Source of the DNA: Nitrospirales bacterium
GTDB taxonomy: Bacteria > Nitrospirota > Nitrospiria > Nitrospirales > UBA8639
Direction: 5' to 3'
NCBI GenBank assembly: GCA_031315915.1
Contig: JALDRK010000039.1
Coordinates: 1-35,151, forward strand
DNA length: 35,151 nt
The notes under the pieces were generated by a model. It saw only the letters and a program-made list of their open reading frames with translations. It made no database searches and was not told where the DNA came from. Shown one piece after another: positions 7,749 to 16,794 of this stretch (within the stretch, counting starts at the first letter, position 1; each line of letters opens with the position of its first letter). Both the position numbers and the translations under genes were made by a program.

Positions 7749-9221
7749 TTAAAGAAGAGTATCCTTCAGCCAATTTTTGGCTTCGGGATAAAATTTCAAT
7801 AGGATGTGCTGAGACATATTCGAAAGAATGGGAATCAGAAAAATTTCGGCTTCGTCGGGGTTCTTGGGCTTGGGTGTGGCGTTGGCCAAAATCCAGGCCT
7901 GATGAAGATCGGATTTATGTCGGGTCAATATTTCCTCCGTGGCTTGTTGCCAGAACAGAGGAAACTCCCTGGGAGCGTTATAGTCTCCCCGCCCTCTGCC
8001 GCAATGGGTGACGGCTAAATAACGTAACAAGGCATCCCGGGTTTGCCGATCCAGGAAGTCCGGGACCCAGGAAATCCGTTGGGGGTCCCTCTCGTCCTGG
8101 CTCTTGGCGTATGCGGTCCCACCCCAGGCTCCGAGAATGGCTCCGCCGAGGGCAAATAAGCCGTGCGAGAGTCCGCCTGTGGCAACGTCGGAGGCTACAC
8201 CGGCCATGGCCCCGCTCACGAGGCCGCTCCAGAAACTTTCTTCTTCCCAAGGTTTTCGTTCTCCCGGTATCGTGACGTCTTCCAAACGGGATTGCAGGGT
8301 AGGAGCCCCTTCCCCTGAAAGGCCATGCAGGGCGATCAGTTGAGTCGTCAGAGAGGAAATGCCATGGGTCAATCGCTGGTCCATGGCGTGAATCGCTCGT
8401 TTAAGCAGGGACTTTTTGGACTGTCCGGTTCTCTCGACCGGAAGGAATTCGCGATCCCTGGCTGTGTGGATCAGGAGACGGGCAATATGGCGCATGGAGG
8501 TGTGGAGCGTATGCAGATTCTTCTCGCGCCAGGCCTCAGACAATTTTCCCATGAGGAACTGACGATCTTCAGGCAAAACTTTGGCAATGCGATCCCACAG
8601 TACACCTTCCTGAACCCAACATCGGGTAAACGCGTCCAAACTCATGACATCGTAAACAACGGCTTGAGTCCCCCAATGGTGGTTCCAGCGAGATTCCACC
8701 TGCCTGCGCCGTTCATGATCCACCAGTCCGGTTTGATTGAGGAGCAGGATAACAGGCTTGTTGAGCCAAGCCAGGAGTTCCAATTCGGGGTGGAGGTACC
8801 CGGACATGGAAGGCTCTTCAGTGGCATTGACCAGATACAACACGACATCGGCTTCATCCCTGACGTTTTGAATGGCCTGTTGGCTGCACCAAAACGGTTT
8901 GTCCGCCAATCGGTCCCAGACTTGTGACACCAGCCAGCCAATGGGATTGGAACGGCCGTGAAGGCGCTTAAGAAGTTTATGACTATTCCCAAATCCGGGA
9001 GTGTCCCAGAGATTGAGCCTCAACCCATCGGGAGTTTCCAGCAGAATGAATTGTTCGTTTTGGAGAGTGACGTGGGCTTGGTCCAGAACTTGTCCCACGT
9101 CGCGACGCAGGAGAGTGCGGGCCAAGGTAGTTTTCCCGATATTGGTATGAGAGATCAGGGAAAGCGTAATGGTGGAGGATGGATGGGATTCCATGTCCAT
9201 GCCTATTGATTTTTCGGCCAT
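7749..9221 (-). CDS. DUF3482-family GTPase
   Basis: A 490-residue Era/TrmE-like small GTPase domain with a DUF3482-type C-terminal half. The G1 loop is SHTNIGKTT (24-32), G3 is WDTPGFG (72-78) and G4 is NQTG (162-165). The usual first glycine of G1 (GHTNxGKT) is replaced by serine, and G4 departs from NKxD. Residues ~333-370 are rich in Gly and Ala (GLFALGGAILGAWGG), which may let the protein touch or insert into the membrane. The start overlaps the end of the DUF2868 gene by 19 bp, so the pair is almost certainly co-transcribed and translationally coupled. These two families are known to occur side by side in many bacteria. Their role is not established; a membrane-linked GTPase switch is inferred. 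Confidence 0.85.
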   Translation of the reverse strand: MAEKSIGMDMESHPSSTITLSLISHTNIGKTTLARTLLRRDVGQVLDQAHVTLQNEQFILLETPDGLRLNLWDTPGFGNSHKLLKRLHGRSNPIGWLVSQVWDRLADKPFWCSQQAIQNVRDEADVVLYLVNATEEPSMSGYLHPELELLAWLNKPVILLLNQTGLVDHERRRQVESRWNHHWGTQAVVYDVMSLDAFTRCWVQEGVLWDRIAKVLPEDRQFLMGKLSEAWREKNLHTLHTSMRHIARLLIHTARDREFLPVERTGQSKKSLLKRAIHAMDQRLTHGISSLTTQLIALHGLSGEGAPTLQSRLEDVTIPGERKPWEEESFWSGLVSGAMAGVASDVATGGLSHGLFALGGAILGAWGGTAYAKSQDERDPQRISWVPDFLDRQTRDALLRYLAVTHCGRGRGDYNAPREFPLFWQQATEEILTRHKSDLHQAWILANATPKPKNPDEAEIFLIPILSNMSQHILLKFYPEAKNWLKDTLL

Positions 9222-10684
9222 AAGCCGGTTTGCGCGTCTTGAAGGAATTGATCGTGGGAGGTGGTGTGGACGTCGAAGGGCACGAGAGTCAGATGGTATT
9301 GGGTGCCCAGGCGTTGCCAGGTTTGTCGGCGTTCACTGACCCGAGCTTGATCCACGGTTTGACGGTAGGGTTCTTCATCCAGAACCACAAGGAGTCTGGC
9401 AATGGGTTCCATGGTACCTATCTGAGTCTGAATCAGATTGAGCCATTCTCCCTGAACCTCCCATTCAGGGGTTTGTCCCGCGTTAAACACCACGACGAAG
9501 GTTCTCGTTGGTGTGGAAACTGCGGGCCAACACGGAATTTCCTGACCGAAGGGTGCCATCGGTTGCCATTGCAGCGTTGAAAGATTGCCAAAGAGATCTA
9601 AGAAATTTGATTCCAAGAAGGCTTTGGCAGCGGATGATGGCTGATAACTGTAAGGCATAATTGCAACATGTACCCCTTCTCCCCGATCCGGTGCCAGGAG
9701 ATGAACAAAATATGGGTCGTGTAGCGGCAATGTAAATGTCTCACGTGCCCGCTTCAGGGATCGTTGTCCTATGCATGCCATGAGGATGCGTGGAATGACA
9801 ATGACCGCAAGGGCCGTCACGGCCCACAAGTGAATCCATGGAGCCGCCGGACCGTGCTGTGGGGCTTGAAGATTGACGATGTCGGAGACAGTCGGAAAGG
9901 GATATTGAAGAACCCAGGCAGCGGGACCCAATAGGATATGCAGAACGGCATGAACCTGGTCGGCTCCAAGGAAAGTGCTTTCCCATGTAGCCTGGTAATC
10001 AAGGGCGAGTCCTCGGATATAGAGACCCAGCACGATTCCCAAGGCCATGCAAGCGGCGCCCAGATGCAAGATGAGGCGAAGCCGCTGAATCCACAGATGC
10101 TGTGTCTCTCTCCAGCATACAGCCGTGAATCGTTGTATGGCATCCTGTATCCATGCGGTCGCTGATGAATTCAGGCCATGTCGGGTTGGCCATGCCCGTG
10201 CTTCCCATTGTCCGACAAATTTTGCTAACCAATGCGCGGGCAGACTCAGCCATGTTCCGGGGGTTGAAGAGTTCGCGACCTTCATCATGGCCGTGATCAG
10301 ATATGCTCCCACATTCCAGCCAAGTATCAGCAGGAGCGGAAAATTCAGTAAGTTCACGCGTTGGGAGGTTCCCAGTCCATTGACCAGCAATCCTGCCACT
10401 AACGCGGGAACGGCTACCAGGCTGGCTGGAATATGTGGATGCAGCCGGGACCAAGCTTGAGTCAGGTTCGGATACGATTGATTCAAAAAGGCCCAGATGA
10501 TTTCCGTCCGTTTTTGTAAAAAAGCCAAGGAAGTTTTGGTTGAATGATTCTTGAGGGGGTGCCCGTTGGCGCGAGCCTGTTGTGTGGCATGATGGCGTGT
10601 GGATAGAGGAAGAAATTTTCCGTGGAGGTCCGATTCTTCCAGTGCTTGGACCAATAAAATTTTTGACAGGTGGTTGGGAATCAT
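9203..10684 (-). CDS. DUF2868-family membrane protein
   Basis: A 493-residue integral membrane protein. Hydrophobic segments are visible near residues 87-105, 135-158, 205-228 and 285-308. The C-terminal ~170 residues (from about FTLPLHDPYFVHLLAPDRG) are soluble and may face the cytoplasm. The N-terminus begins IPNHLSKILLVQALEESD, typical of DUF2868. It is the upstream member of a two-gene unit with the DUF3482 GTPase, with stop and start regions overlapping by 19 bp. The fixed pairing suggests that the membrane protein is the anchor or effector of the GTPase. The family function is unknown. Confidence 0.85.
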   Translation of the reverse strand: MIPNHLSKILLVQALEESDLHGKFLPLSTRHHATQQARANGHPLKNHSTKTSLAFLQKRTEIIWAFLNQSYPNLTQAWSRLHPHIPASLVAVPALVAGLLVNGLGTSQRVNLLNFPLLLILGWNVGAYLITAMMKVANSSTPGTWLSLPAHWLAKFVGQWEARAWPTRHGLNSSATAWIQDAIQRFTAVCWRETQHLWIQRLRLILHLGAACMALGIVLGLYIRGLALDYQATWESTFLGADQVHAVLHILLGPAAWVLQYPFPTVSDIVNLQAPQHGPAAPWIHLWAVTALAVIVIPRILMACIGQRSLKRARETFTLPLHDPYFVHLLAPDRGEGVHVAIMPYSYQPSSAAKAFLESNFLDLFGNLSTLQWQPMAPFGQEIPCWPAVSTPTRTFVVVFNAGQTPEWEVQGEWLNLIQTQIGTMEPIARLLVVLDEEPYRQTVDQARVSERRQTWQRLGTQYHLTLVPFDVHTTSHDQFLQDAQTGLWPKNQ

Positions 10685-10785
10685 GCCGGTAGAGCAGGAA
10701 GTTGGATGTATGGCGGTTTAAATCGCGAGACTAATCCTATCTGAAACCCGCGTATGGAAACAAAGTGAGACTGCTGTTCTGAAGG

Positions 10786-11132
10786 TTATTTGGTTTTAAG
10801 GGAAAAGTCCGAGGGCGCCGGGGATGAGGATGGGGCAGGCGGTGAGGCAGGGCTGTCGGAAGTAGGAGTTGTGGCCCGGACCGATGATTCCGAATCGAGT
10901 AAAATGCTGATCCAGTTTGTGGTGGGACTACTTTCCAGAGCAATTTTCACGACCATAGTCATGGGAACCGATAGCAACATTCCCACGGGGCCCCATACCC
11001 ATCCCCAAAAGATCAACGATAAAAACACCACCAGGGTAAACAGGCCCAGTTTTCTCCCCATCAACTTTGGCTCTAGGAAGTTCCCGAACGCCACGTTGAT
11101 GACGACAAACCCGGCGGCCACGAGCAATGCCC
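10786..11132 (-). CDS. C-terminal part of frameshifted AI-2E family transporter
   Basis: This frame encodes the last third of an AI-2E (PerM/TqsA-like) permease: [20 protein letters not shown], then [20 protein letters not shown] and [20 protein letters not shown], which are diagnostic C-terminal helices. A Ser/Pro/Ala-rich tail of ~35 residues ends in SLKTK. The frame is open upstream to 11235, but the useful protein begins at the junction near 11130-11132. There the coding strand has three G where four restore continuity with the N-terminal frame. It is the same gene as the entry at 11073-11921. Confidence 0.75.
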
Positions 11133-11921
11133 GTCTACCCCGAATTGAATGTACCCCAACAGTACCGGAGGAACCGCCGCAATGATCGAACCTAAGTTGG
11201 GTATGTAATTGAGGAGGAATGCCAGGAGTCCCCAAATCACCGGAAAATCAATTCCCAGTAGCGCGACCCAAATGGCCACCACCACACCCGTTCCCAAACT
11301 GACAATGGTTTTCAAGGCAAGGTAGTGATTGACGGAATCAATGATTTTTTGAAATTGCGAGATCATCCCCTTGGGGTTGCCCAAGGCCGCTTGCACTTTT
11401 TGTTGAAAACTTGATGCCTCGAACAGAATGAAAATAACCGTGAGAAGAATAAGAAAGGAATTCGTGAGAATTCCGCCCACTCCCGATAACATTTTGGCGA
11501 CCAGCCGCATCGACGCGCCGGGGTCGATGGATTTTAATAAGAGGTCTTCATTGAGTTGAAAGCCTAATCCCTGTATCCACTGTGCCATCGGCGCGATTTC
11601 CTCGGTTAACCTGGCTTGATAGCGGGGAATGGCTTTGGAAAAATCGGTCAAGGAATTTCCAACAATGAGAATGAACAAAAATCCCACGCCCAGAACACAC
11701 AAGACGACTAGACAGGCAGCCAGTGGGGCGGGAAGCCCTTTCTGACGGAGCCAAAAAACAGGGGAGGCGCTAATGATGGCGAGGAAAGCGGCAACCAGCA
11801 AGGGAACCAAAATCGCTTCGGCTGCCCGCATGCCGGCCACTACGATCATGAAGGCCGCCGCCATCAGGAGAAATTGGGCTGCGGGCGATTGGAAAGAGGA
11901 GCCTGGTGAAGAGGAGTGCAT
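11073..11921 (-). CDS. N-terminal part of frameshifted AI-2E family transporter
   Basis: The first two thirds of an AI-2E family permease, a group that includes the autoinducer-2 exporter TqsA and Na+/H+ antiporter-like proteins. Visible helices include [74 protein letters not shown] and [20 protein letters not shown]. After [12 protein letters not shown] the frame turns to unrelated sequence, while the expected continuation is in another frame. Adding one G at the run 11130-11132 gives an intact protein of 378 residues (10786-11921). ATG 11921 is chosen over the upstream TTG and GTG, although none has a clear ribosome-binding site. The substrate is unknown. Either a base is missing in the assembly or the gene is recently inactivated. 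Confidence 0.8.
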   Translation of the reverse strand: MHSSSPGSSFQSPAAQFLLMAAAFMIVVAGMRAAEAILVPLLVAAFLAIISASPVFWLRQKGLPAPLAACLVVLCVLGVGFLFILIVGNSLTDFSKAIPRYQARLTEEIAPMAQWIQGLGFQLNEDLLLKSIDPGASMRLVAKMLSGVGGILTNSFLILLTVIFILFEASSFQQKVQAALGNPKGMISQFQKIIDSVNHYLALKTIVSLGTGVVVAIWVALLGIDFPVIWGLLAFLLNYIPNLGSIIAAVPPVLLGYIQFGVDGHCSWPPGLSSSTWRSGTS

Positions 11922-12116
11922 CACGTTCAAATCGGAAACGTCTCGTATATGTTCTTGGTTATGATACCGACTTTTGGGGATTATGTCTTGAAGGGGGCAT
12001 CCGGCAGGAACAGAAGATGTCCGGAACGGCCGGCTTGTCTCCTGTTTTGATTAAAAGAACCGCAAGAAACCGGTTGAGACAGAATGAAGGGAAATCGCTA
12101 ACTTTTCGGGGATCGC

Positions 12117-13133
12117 TTATTCTTGAATCGCTTTAAATCGCTGCTGATAATAGGCATTTCTCACGGCTCCATACAGGTCCAGAGTGCTGTCTTCCACCCC
12201 TTGAAATTGTTCGAGGGAGAGGGCCCTGGCATTCACCGTTTGTTCAAATTGTAGGCCCAATCGGGAAAGGGCAATGGTAGAGTCGTGGACAACAAGGCGA
12301 GGCGCATCGGCAATTTCAATAAAGGGAAGGACCAACCAGTTAAAGGGATCGAGCAAACTGTCTCCTATGAAACCGATACTGTCGCGCAAAGTGAAGGGCC
12401 CTAGGAGCGGCAACATGAGATAGGGGCCGTTGGGGACCCCGTATTTCCCCAGGGTTTGCCCAAGATCTTCGGGAGGAGTTTGCAGGCCAAACATGATTCC
12501 CGCAGGATCAAAGAGCCCTCCGACACCGAGAGTCGTATTAATGAGAAACCGGCTCATTTCAATGCCAGCCCCTTGGAGCTTCCCCTGAAAGAGATTATTG
12601 AATAGGCGGGGAACAAACCTGATATTTTGAAATACATTCGCAATGCTTTGTTGTACGTCTGGCGGGATGAAGAAATTATAGACCTTGGCAGCCGGTTTGA
12701 CGACGTATTTATCCAGCCGATAATTGAACTCAAAAATCGCCGAATTCACGGGTTCTATGGGATCATATTCTTCAACCTGCCCGTTCCGGTCTTCCTCTGC
12801 AAAAGGATCAAAGAGTTCCTCGGTAAGTTGCCCGTCCCCGTTTTCCACCGGTTCTTCCGCCGTATCAGGGTTCGTGAGCTGTACTTGTTGGATCGCTCCT
12901 TGCGTATCAGCCTTCTTGGATTTCCCTGCACACCCTCCTAGCCCCAGGGTCATACAGAAAAGGAGAATAAAAAGACAAGAGACGGTGAGCTGGGTGGGGA
13001 AGAGATTCCGTATTGGTTTGTAATATGGACCGGTCATAAAAAAGCTGGCGGGTAATTGACGCGTGAAATTTCCAAAATAACGGTATTGGCTACCAACATC
13101 AAAAATTGAGCGGGACTTTAACAAACTTTTCAT
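12117..13133 (-). CDS. mlaA: MlaA (VacJ) family outer-membrane lipoprotein
   Basis: MlaA sits in the outer membrane and removes misplaced phospholipids from its outer leaflet, working with the Mla transport system. A hydrophobic stretch ending in lipobox LGGC (residues 65-68) marks a lipoprotein. An acidic linker follows, then the MlaA core: DPIEPVNSAIFEFNYRLDKY, FVPRLFNNLFQGKLQGAG, RFLINTTLGVGGLFDPA, EDLGQTLGKYGVPNGPYLML and LGPFTLRDSIGFIGDSLLDP. The first 32 residues before the internal Met at 13037 make an unusually long leader, so 13037 is a plausible true start. Neither start has a strong ribosome-binding site. No other mla gene is visible nearby. The call is confident. Confidence 0.9.
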   Translation of the reverse strand: MKSLLKSRSIFDVGSQYRYFGNFTRQLPASFFMTGPYYKPIRNLFPTQLTVSCLFILLFCMTLGLGGCAGKSKKADTQGAIQQVQLTNPDTAEEPVENGDGQLTEELFDPFAEEDRNGQVEEYDPIEPVNSAIFEFNYRLDKYVVKPAAKVYNFFIPPDVQQSIANVFQNIRFVPRLFNNLFQGKLQGAGIEMSRFLINTTLGVGGLFDPAGIMFGLQTPPEDLGQTLGKYGVPNGPYLMLPLLGPFTLRDSIGFIGDSLLDPFNWLVLPFIEIADAPRLVVHDSTIALSRLGLQFEQTVNARALSLEQFQGVEDSTLDLYGAVRNAYYQQRFKAIQE

Positions 13134-13541
13134 GATTATCCAAGGAAATGTATAGGTGGATGGAACGTGAAGATGAGTTAAGCGCGGTTAACCCACTGGA
13201 CATGTAAGAAGTGCTTGCTCATTCTCTTTCACTGTCGGCCTACCCTACGATTCGTTACGGCTGACCCGACTGAAAATCATAAGCTTTATATCTGCTTTTG
13301 GGTGCCAGGGTCTGCTTTTGTCAATAAAACCGACTACTCATTGTAATTTCCTTTTGTTCTTCCGTCATCATAAAAATTTATGTTCACCCAACAACACACA
13401 ATGAACATCTACAAATCATGAATTTTTGATGGCACCCCCTTTGCTCCCGTTCTCTGGAGATCACGGTTGCTGGCGAAACGTCCTTAGTCGCTTGTCGACT
13501 CGACAGATGACGATGACCATCATGAACAGAAGGGGGAAGGC
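13134..13541. other. Divergent intergenic region between mlaA and sigma factor gene
   Basis: About 400 nt hold the promoters of two diverging genes. The middle is AT-rich. A 10-nt direct repeat TCTGCTTTTG occurs twice about 20 nt apart near 13291-13320. I could not identify a convincing -35/-10 pair, RNA gene or terminator. Confidence 0.45.
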
Positions 13542-15056
13542 ATGAAATCCGTTTCGGCCATTCGGAAATCCAGATGGAATCCTTCGATTAAGAACATGAC
13601 CAAAAGAAGTATCCGAACTCCAGATCCGGTTGGAACAACAGGGACAAGCAAGGAAAGCCTGGGGCCAATGAGTGAGAATCAACTTCCCCTGTATTTAAGG
13701 GAAATCGGTCAAGTATCCCTGTTGGATCGGACTGGTGAAGTGGAACTATGCAAAAAGATTGAGGAAGCCAATCGAACCGTATTGGGAATTCTTTTTGCTC
13801 TGCCTATGACCATCCTGTTTTTGGATCAACAACGGCAAGGCCTTGAGACGAGGGAGATTCTGGCACGACACCTTATTCAGAAAGAGAAGGAATTGGATGA
13901 AGAGCCTGAGGAAGCGAATGAAACTGAGGACCTCTCAGATGAAGATCTCCTTCAGGATGAAGAAGAACTTCGTGTGCGTTTGATCCAACAGTTAGAGCAT
14001 ATCAGCCAATTGGCTAAATCTCTGTTTGCCGCAGAAGCGGTTCACTCCCTGCCCAGTAAACCCCTTTCAGTCAGATCGAGAAAACGATTTGTGGATGCCG
14101 TGATGAGCGTTAATTGGCACCCAGTCTTTTTTCGACATGTAGAAAACCGAATTCGGGAAGCCGAACGGCAACTCCACCACCCCTCGGTGGGCTTTGAGAG
14201 TGTCCCCGCCCGTTCTTGCGGAGAATGGAGACAGCTGGAAACCGAAGTGCTTCACATGCCTGCCCAGAAATTTATGGAGCGGGTCCGTCAGTTGGACCAG
14301 GCCAAATCTCAATTACTGTTCGCTAAGCAAGCCATGCTGAAAGCGAATCTTCGGCTGGTGGTAAGTGTCGCCAAACGGTATATCAATCGGGGATTGGATC
14401 TCTTGGATCTTATTCAAGAGGGGAATATCGGTCTCATGCGTGCCGTCGATCGGTTTGAATACCAACGAGGATTTAAATTCAGTACCTATGCAACGTGGTG
14501 GATTCGCCAAGCCATCACAAGGGCCCTGGCCGATCAATCCCGTACCGTACGCATTCCGGTACACGTCTGTGATGCTCTGACTCGGGTTCGGCGTACCCTG
14601 GAACGGTTGGCTGTACAGTTGGGACGTGAACCCAAATTGGAGGAAATGAGTCGCGTTCTTGATATGTCGTCGGATAAATTAAGTTCCCTCCTGGAATCCA
14701 CCAAAGGGACCGTGTCTTTGGAAACGCCCATGGGTGATGAAGACAGTTCCCAACTGTCTGAGGTACTAGAAGATCAGTCGGCAGTATCCCCATTTTATTC
14801 TGCCGAGCGCACCGACCTTCAGGCCAAGGTGACATCGTTGTTGAAAACACTGACGCCCCGGGAAGCTCATATTATTCGTCGCCGATTTGGGATCGGTCAT
14901 CTTGAAGATGCGACCCTTGAAGAAATCGGGCTAGAATATTCCGTCACACGCGAACGGATCCGGCAGATTGAGGAACGGGCGTTGGCGAAGTTGCGGGAAC
15001 CTCAACGCAATGCCATGGTTCGATCCTATGTTCAATCCTCCAGTTTGACGAACTGA
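13542..15056 (+). CDS. RNA polymerase sigma factor, RpoD/SigA family
   Basis: A 504-residue sigma-70 group protein. Region 1.2 is at ~43-76 ([20 protein letters not shown]) and region 2 at ~262-333, including [40 protein letters not shown] and [20 protein letters not shown]. Region 3 is at ~340-415. Region 4 is at ~427-490, with [14 protein letters not shown] and the helix-turn-helix [20 protein letters not shown]. Between regions 1.2 and 2 lies a ~175-residue non-conserved insert with a strongly acidic patch (about 115-143). A recognisable region 1.1 is absent. It may be the primary sigma factor or a paralogue; the family call is secure. The start is supported by a purine-rich GGGGGAAGG just before the ATG. 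Confidence 0.93.
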   Translation: MKSVSAIRKSRWNPSIKNMTKRSIRTPDPVGTTGTSKESLGPMSENQLPLYLREIGQVSLLDRTGEVELCKKIEEANRTVLGILFALPMTILFLDQQRQGLETREILARHLIQKEKELDEEPEEANETEDLSDEDLLQDEEELRVRLIQQLEHISQLAKSLFAAEAVHSLPSKPLSVRSRKRFVDAVMSVNWHPVFFRHVENRIREAERQLHHPSVGFESVPARSCGEWRQLETEVLHMPAQKFMERVRQLDQAKSQLLFAKQAMLKANLRLVVSVAKRYINRGLDLLDLIQEGNIGLMRAVDRFEYQRGFKFSTYATWWIRQAITRALADQSRTVRIPVHVCDALTRVRRTLERLAVQLGREPKLEEMSRVLDMSSDKLSSLLESTKGTVSLETPMGDEDSSQLSEVLEDQSAVSPFYSAERTDLQAKVTSLLKTLTPREAHIIRRRFGIGHLEDATLEEIGLEYSVTRERIRQIEERALAKLREPQRNAMVRSYVQSSSLTN

Positions 15057-15057
15057 A

Positions 15058-15738
15058 TTACAAAAGCCACGGACCTGCCGACGAAGGGGAGTCCTCCACA
15101 CGGAGGACTTCCTGTCGGCCTTTGGCTTCCGAAAAATCAGTGGTCCCTACGTTGGCATCCTGGAAATTCGTCCCGGTGAGGTTAGCCTGATGAAACTGGG
15201 CTTCCCCAAGATCGGCTTCATGAAAATCTGCCCATGAGCAGTCGACCGAATGAAAGTCTCCCCCCCTAATGTTGGCTTGGAGGAACGTCGTCCCTCGCAA
15301 GGTAGCCTCTCGAAATTTCGCACCCTGAAGATTTGCTTGACGGAAATTAGCCCAAATTAAATCAGCTTGTGAAAAATTTGCCCAGGCGAGTTGAGTCTGG
15401 TGAAATCGTGCCCCACGCAAATTGGCCCCCTGAAAGTTTGCTCCCCGGAGATTGGCTCCCTCAAAATCTGCGCCGGGCAGATACGCTTCTTGAAAATTGG
15501 CATTGCGTAGGTCTCGATGCCGAAAGTCGGCGTCCCGTCGATCAAGCTGAAAGAAGTCCAGCTTTCCTCCAACCTTGTCCGGCACATGGTGGGAGGAATT
15601 GGCTTCGGAGGGGCCCATTGGTATTTTTTGTTGTGTTTGTTTCCAATGGCGATGCGTAGCAAGTAATTGTTCTCGATCCACATTCAGCGGGTCGGAATGG
15701 GAGAGGTCGCGGGGAAAATGCTCTTCGGGGTTTGCCAT
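15058..15738 (-). CDS. Pentapeptide repeat protein
   Basis: A 226-residue protein. From ~62 to ~205 it consists of about 28 pentapeptides in strict ten-residue doublets of the form xFxxAxLxGA (for example NFQGANLRGA, NFRQANLQGA, DFHEADLGEA). These would fold into a right-handed quadrilateral beta-helix of about seven coils. The N-terminal ~60 residues are polar and unrelated. No signal peptide or membrane segment is seen, so it is probably cytoplasmic. Some relatives mimic DNA and bind gyrase, but many have no known role and nothing here identifies one. The stop is one base from the end of the convergent sigma factor gene, so the two 3' ends meet directly. Confidence 0.9.
   Translation of the reverse strand: MANPEEHFPRDLSHSDPLNVDREQLLATHRHWKQTQQKIPMGPSEANSSHHVPDKVGGKLDFFQLDRRDADFRHRDLRNANFQEAYLPGADFEGANLRGANFQGANLRGARFHQTQLAWANFSQADLIWANFRQANLQGAKFREATLRGTTFLQANIRGGDFHSVDCSWADFHEADLGEAQFHQANLTGTNFQDANVGTTDFSEAKGRQEVLRVEDSPSSAGPWLL
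15077..15119. terminator. Hairpin at the convergent 3' ends of sigma factor and pentapeptide genes
   Basis: A perfect 8-bp stem AGTCCTCC (15090-15097) / GGAGGACT (15102-15109) with loop ACAC is enclosed by a second stem GCCGAC (15077-15082) / GTCGGC (15114-15119). It lies in the last codons of the pentapeptide gene, just past the sigma factor stop. There is no clean T tract, so termination function is uncertain. Confidence 0.35.
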
Positions 15739-16016
15739 GAAGCAACCGACAATCTTCGGGGGCGTTACACCTCAAAAGAAAGATGTAGTGGGCTGATGAT
15801 GGGGAACCGGGGCTTCTCCAAAAGTGCCCCATTCACCGGTCAGACTAGGCTCCAAAAGAACCATACCCAATAATTCGTGGAAGTTCCAGTCTATCCGGCA
15901 GCTATCAGTAGAATTCTGATATTGGTAGAAATACCGGAAGCGTATTTGTCTGATTCCCGATCATGATATAAATGACTGAGAGATCTTGCGGGATTGTAAT
16001 CGCGGATGCATGAAAG

Positions 16017-16703
16017 ATGGATATGATAACACTTGTCATGTGGTTGTTGATCATCGCCCTGGTTTATGTGGGCTGGCGATGGCACAAAAACGGTACGTTG
16101 ATTGAAGAATTGTTTCGTCCCATTCAACTGGCCCTTCGAAAGGGGTTGGGTGCTGCGGACAGGGAAACGGTACGTAACATTCAAGAACAACTAAATCAGG
16201 TGCAAAAGCAGCTAGATGCTCGTCTCTTGACCTTGGAAACTCAACATCCGTCTGAATATCAATCACCAACACCAAAGGTTCTTGAGGAACAAGAGTTACC
16301 TGATGTTACGTCAGAGGTGGGGTCTGCTCCCGTAGGAAGCTTTCGGGGTCCTTCTTCAGTTCATGTTTCTCTAACCTGGCAGGGACTTCGATTTACTCTG
16401 AGTGATTGGTTTTGGATACACGTTGGCAACACGACTTCTGCCCAGGTAACCGATAAACAACTGTCCTCAATGATTCATGGACCATTCTGCCCTGGATGTT
16501 TGAAGCGCTGGGTTGATCGGGCTCCGAACAGTTCGGCTTTTGTGGTGCCTTCAATATGCCCGTCTTGCGGTATTTCGTGGAATAATGGGCCGTTCCTATA
16601 CGATTCCCCGCTTCATGTGATGGATTTGAAACGTCGGGTCTATGAACATCTCAGACAGGAAAATCCTAACCCAACTTCAGAATCATTTTTGAACAATCCC
16701 TGA
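16017..16703 (+). CDS. Single-pass membrane protein with C-terminal zinc-finger cysteines
   Basis: A 228-residue protein of unknown family. An N-terminal transmembrane helix (MITLVMWLLIIALVYVGWRW) anchors it. A predicted coiled coil follows (about 55-78, NIQEQLNQVQKQLDARLLTL), then a variable linker. A C-terminal domain carries two CxxC pairs, CPGC and CPSC, about 28 residues apart, which could bind one zinc ion. The start at 16017 has a weak GAAAG upstream. It lies 91 nt before another zinc-ribbon membrane protein in the same direction, so the two may form a unit. No function can be assigned. Confidence 0.7.
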   Translation: MDMITLVMWLLIIALVYVGWRWHKNGTLIEELFRPIQLALRKGLGAADRETVRNIQEQLNQVQKQLDARLLTLETQHPSEYQSPTPKVLEEQELPDVTSEVGSAPVGSFRGPSSVHVSLTWQGLRFTLSDWFWIHVGNTTSAQVTDKQLSSMIHGPFCPGCLKRWVDRAPNSSAFVVPSICPSCGISWNNGPFLYDSPLHVMDLKRRVYEHLRQENPNPTSESFLNNP

Positions 16704-16794
16704 TTGCCTGTATTGCTCCGTGTCTACCGCCGCCTGGCCAATGCAATCTCCCTACGCTTGTGTGGGTGTAAGCGGAATGCTATAACCCACTTCG

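Noticed and set aside
7441..7752. A 103-codon plus-strand frame, with a 68-codon frame overlapping it
   Set aside because: No ribosome-binding site, no known domain, and it contains the inverted repeat. A vague transposase-like HTH look in the shorter frame was not strong enough to call.
8325..8927. A 200-codon plus-strand open frame
   Set aside because: It lies antisense to the DUF3482 GTPase gene, whose motifs are clear; the plus-strand translation has no recognisable domain.
13291..13320. Direct repeat TCTGCTTTTG twice, ~20 nt apart
   Set aside because: Too short and only two copies, so not a CRISPR or clear operator. No CRISPR array was seen anywhere in the window.
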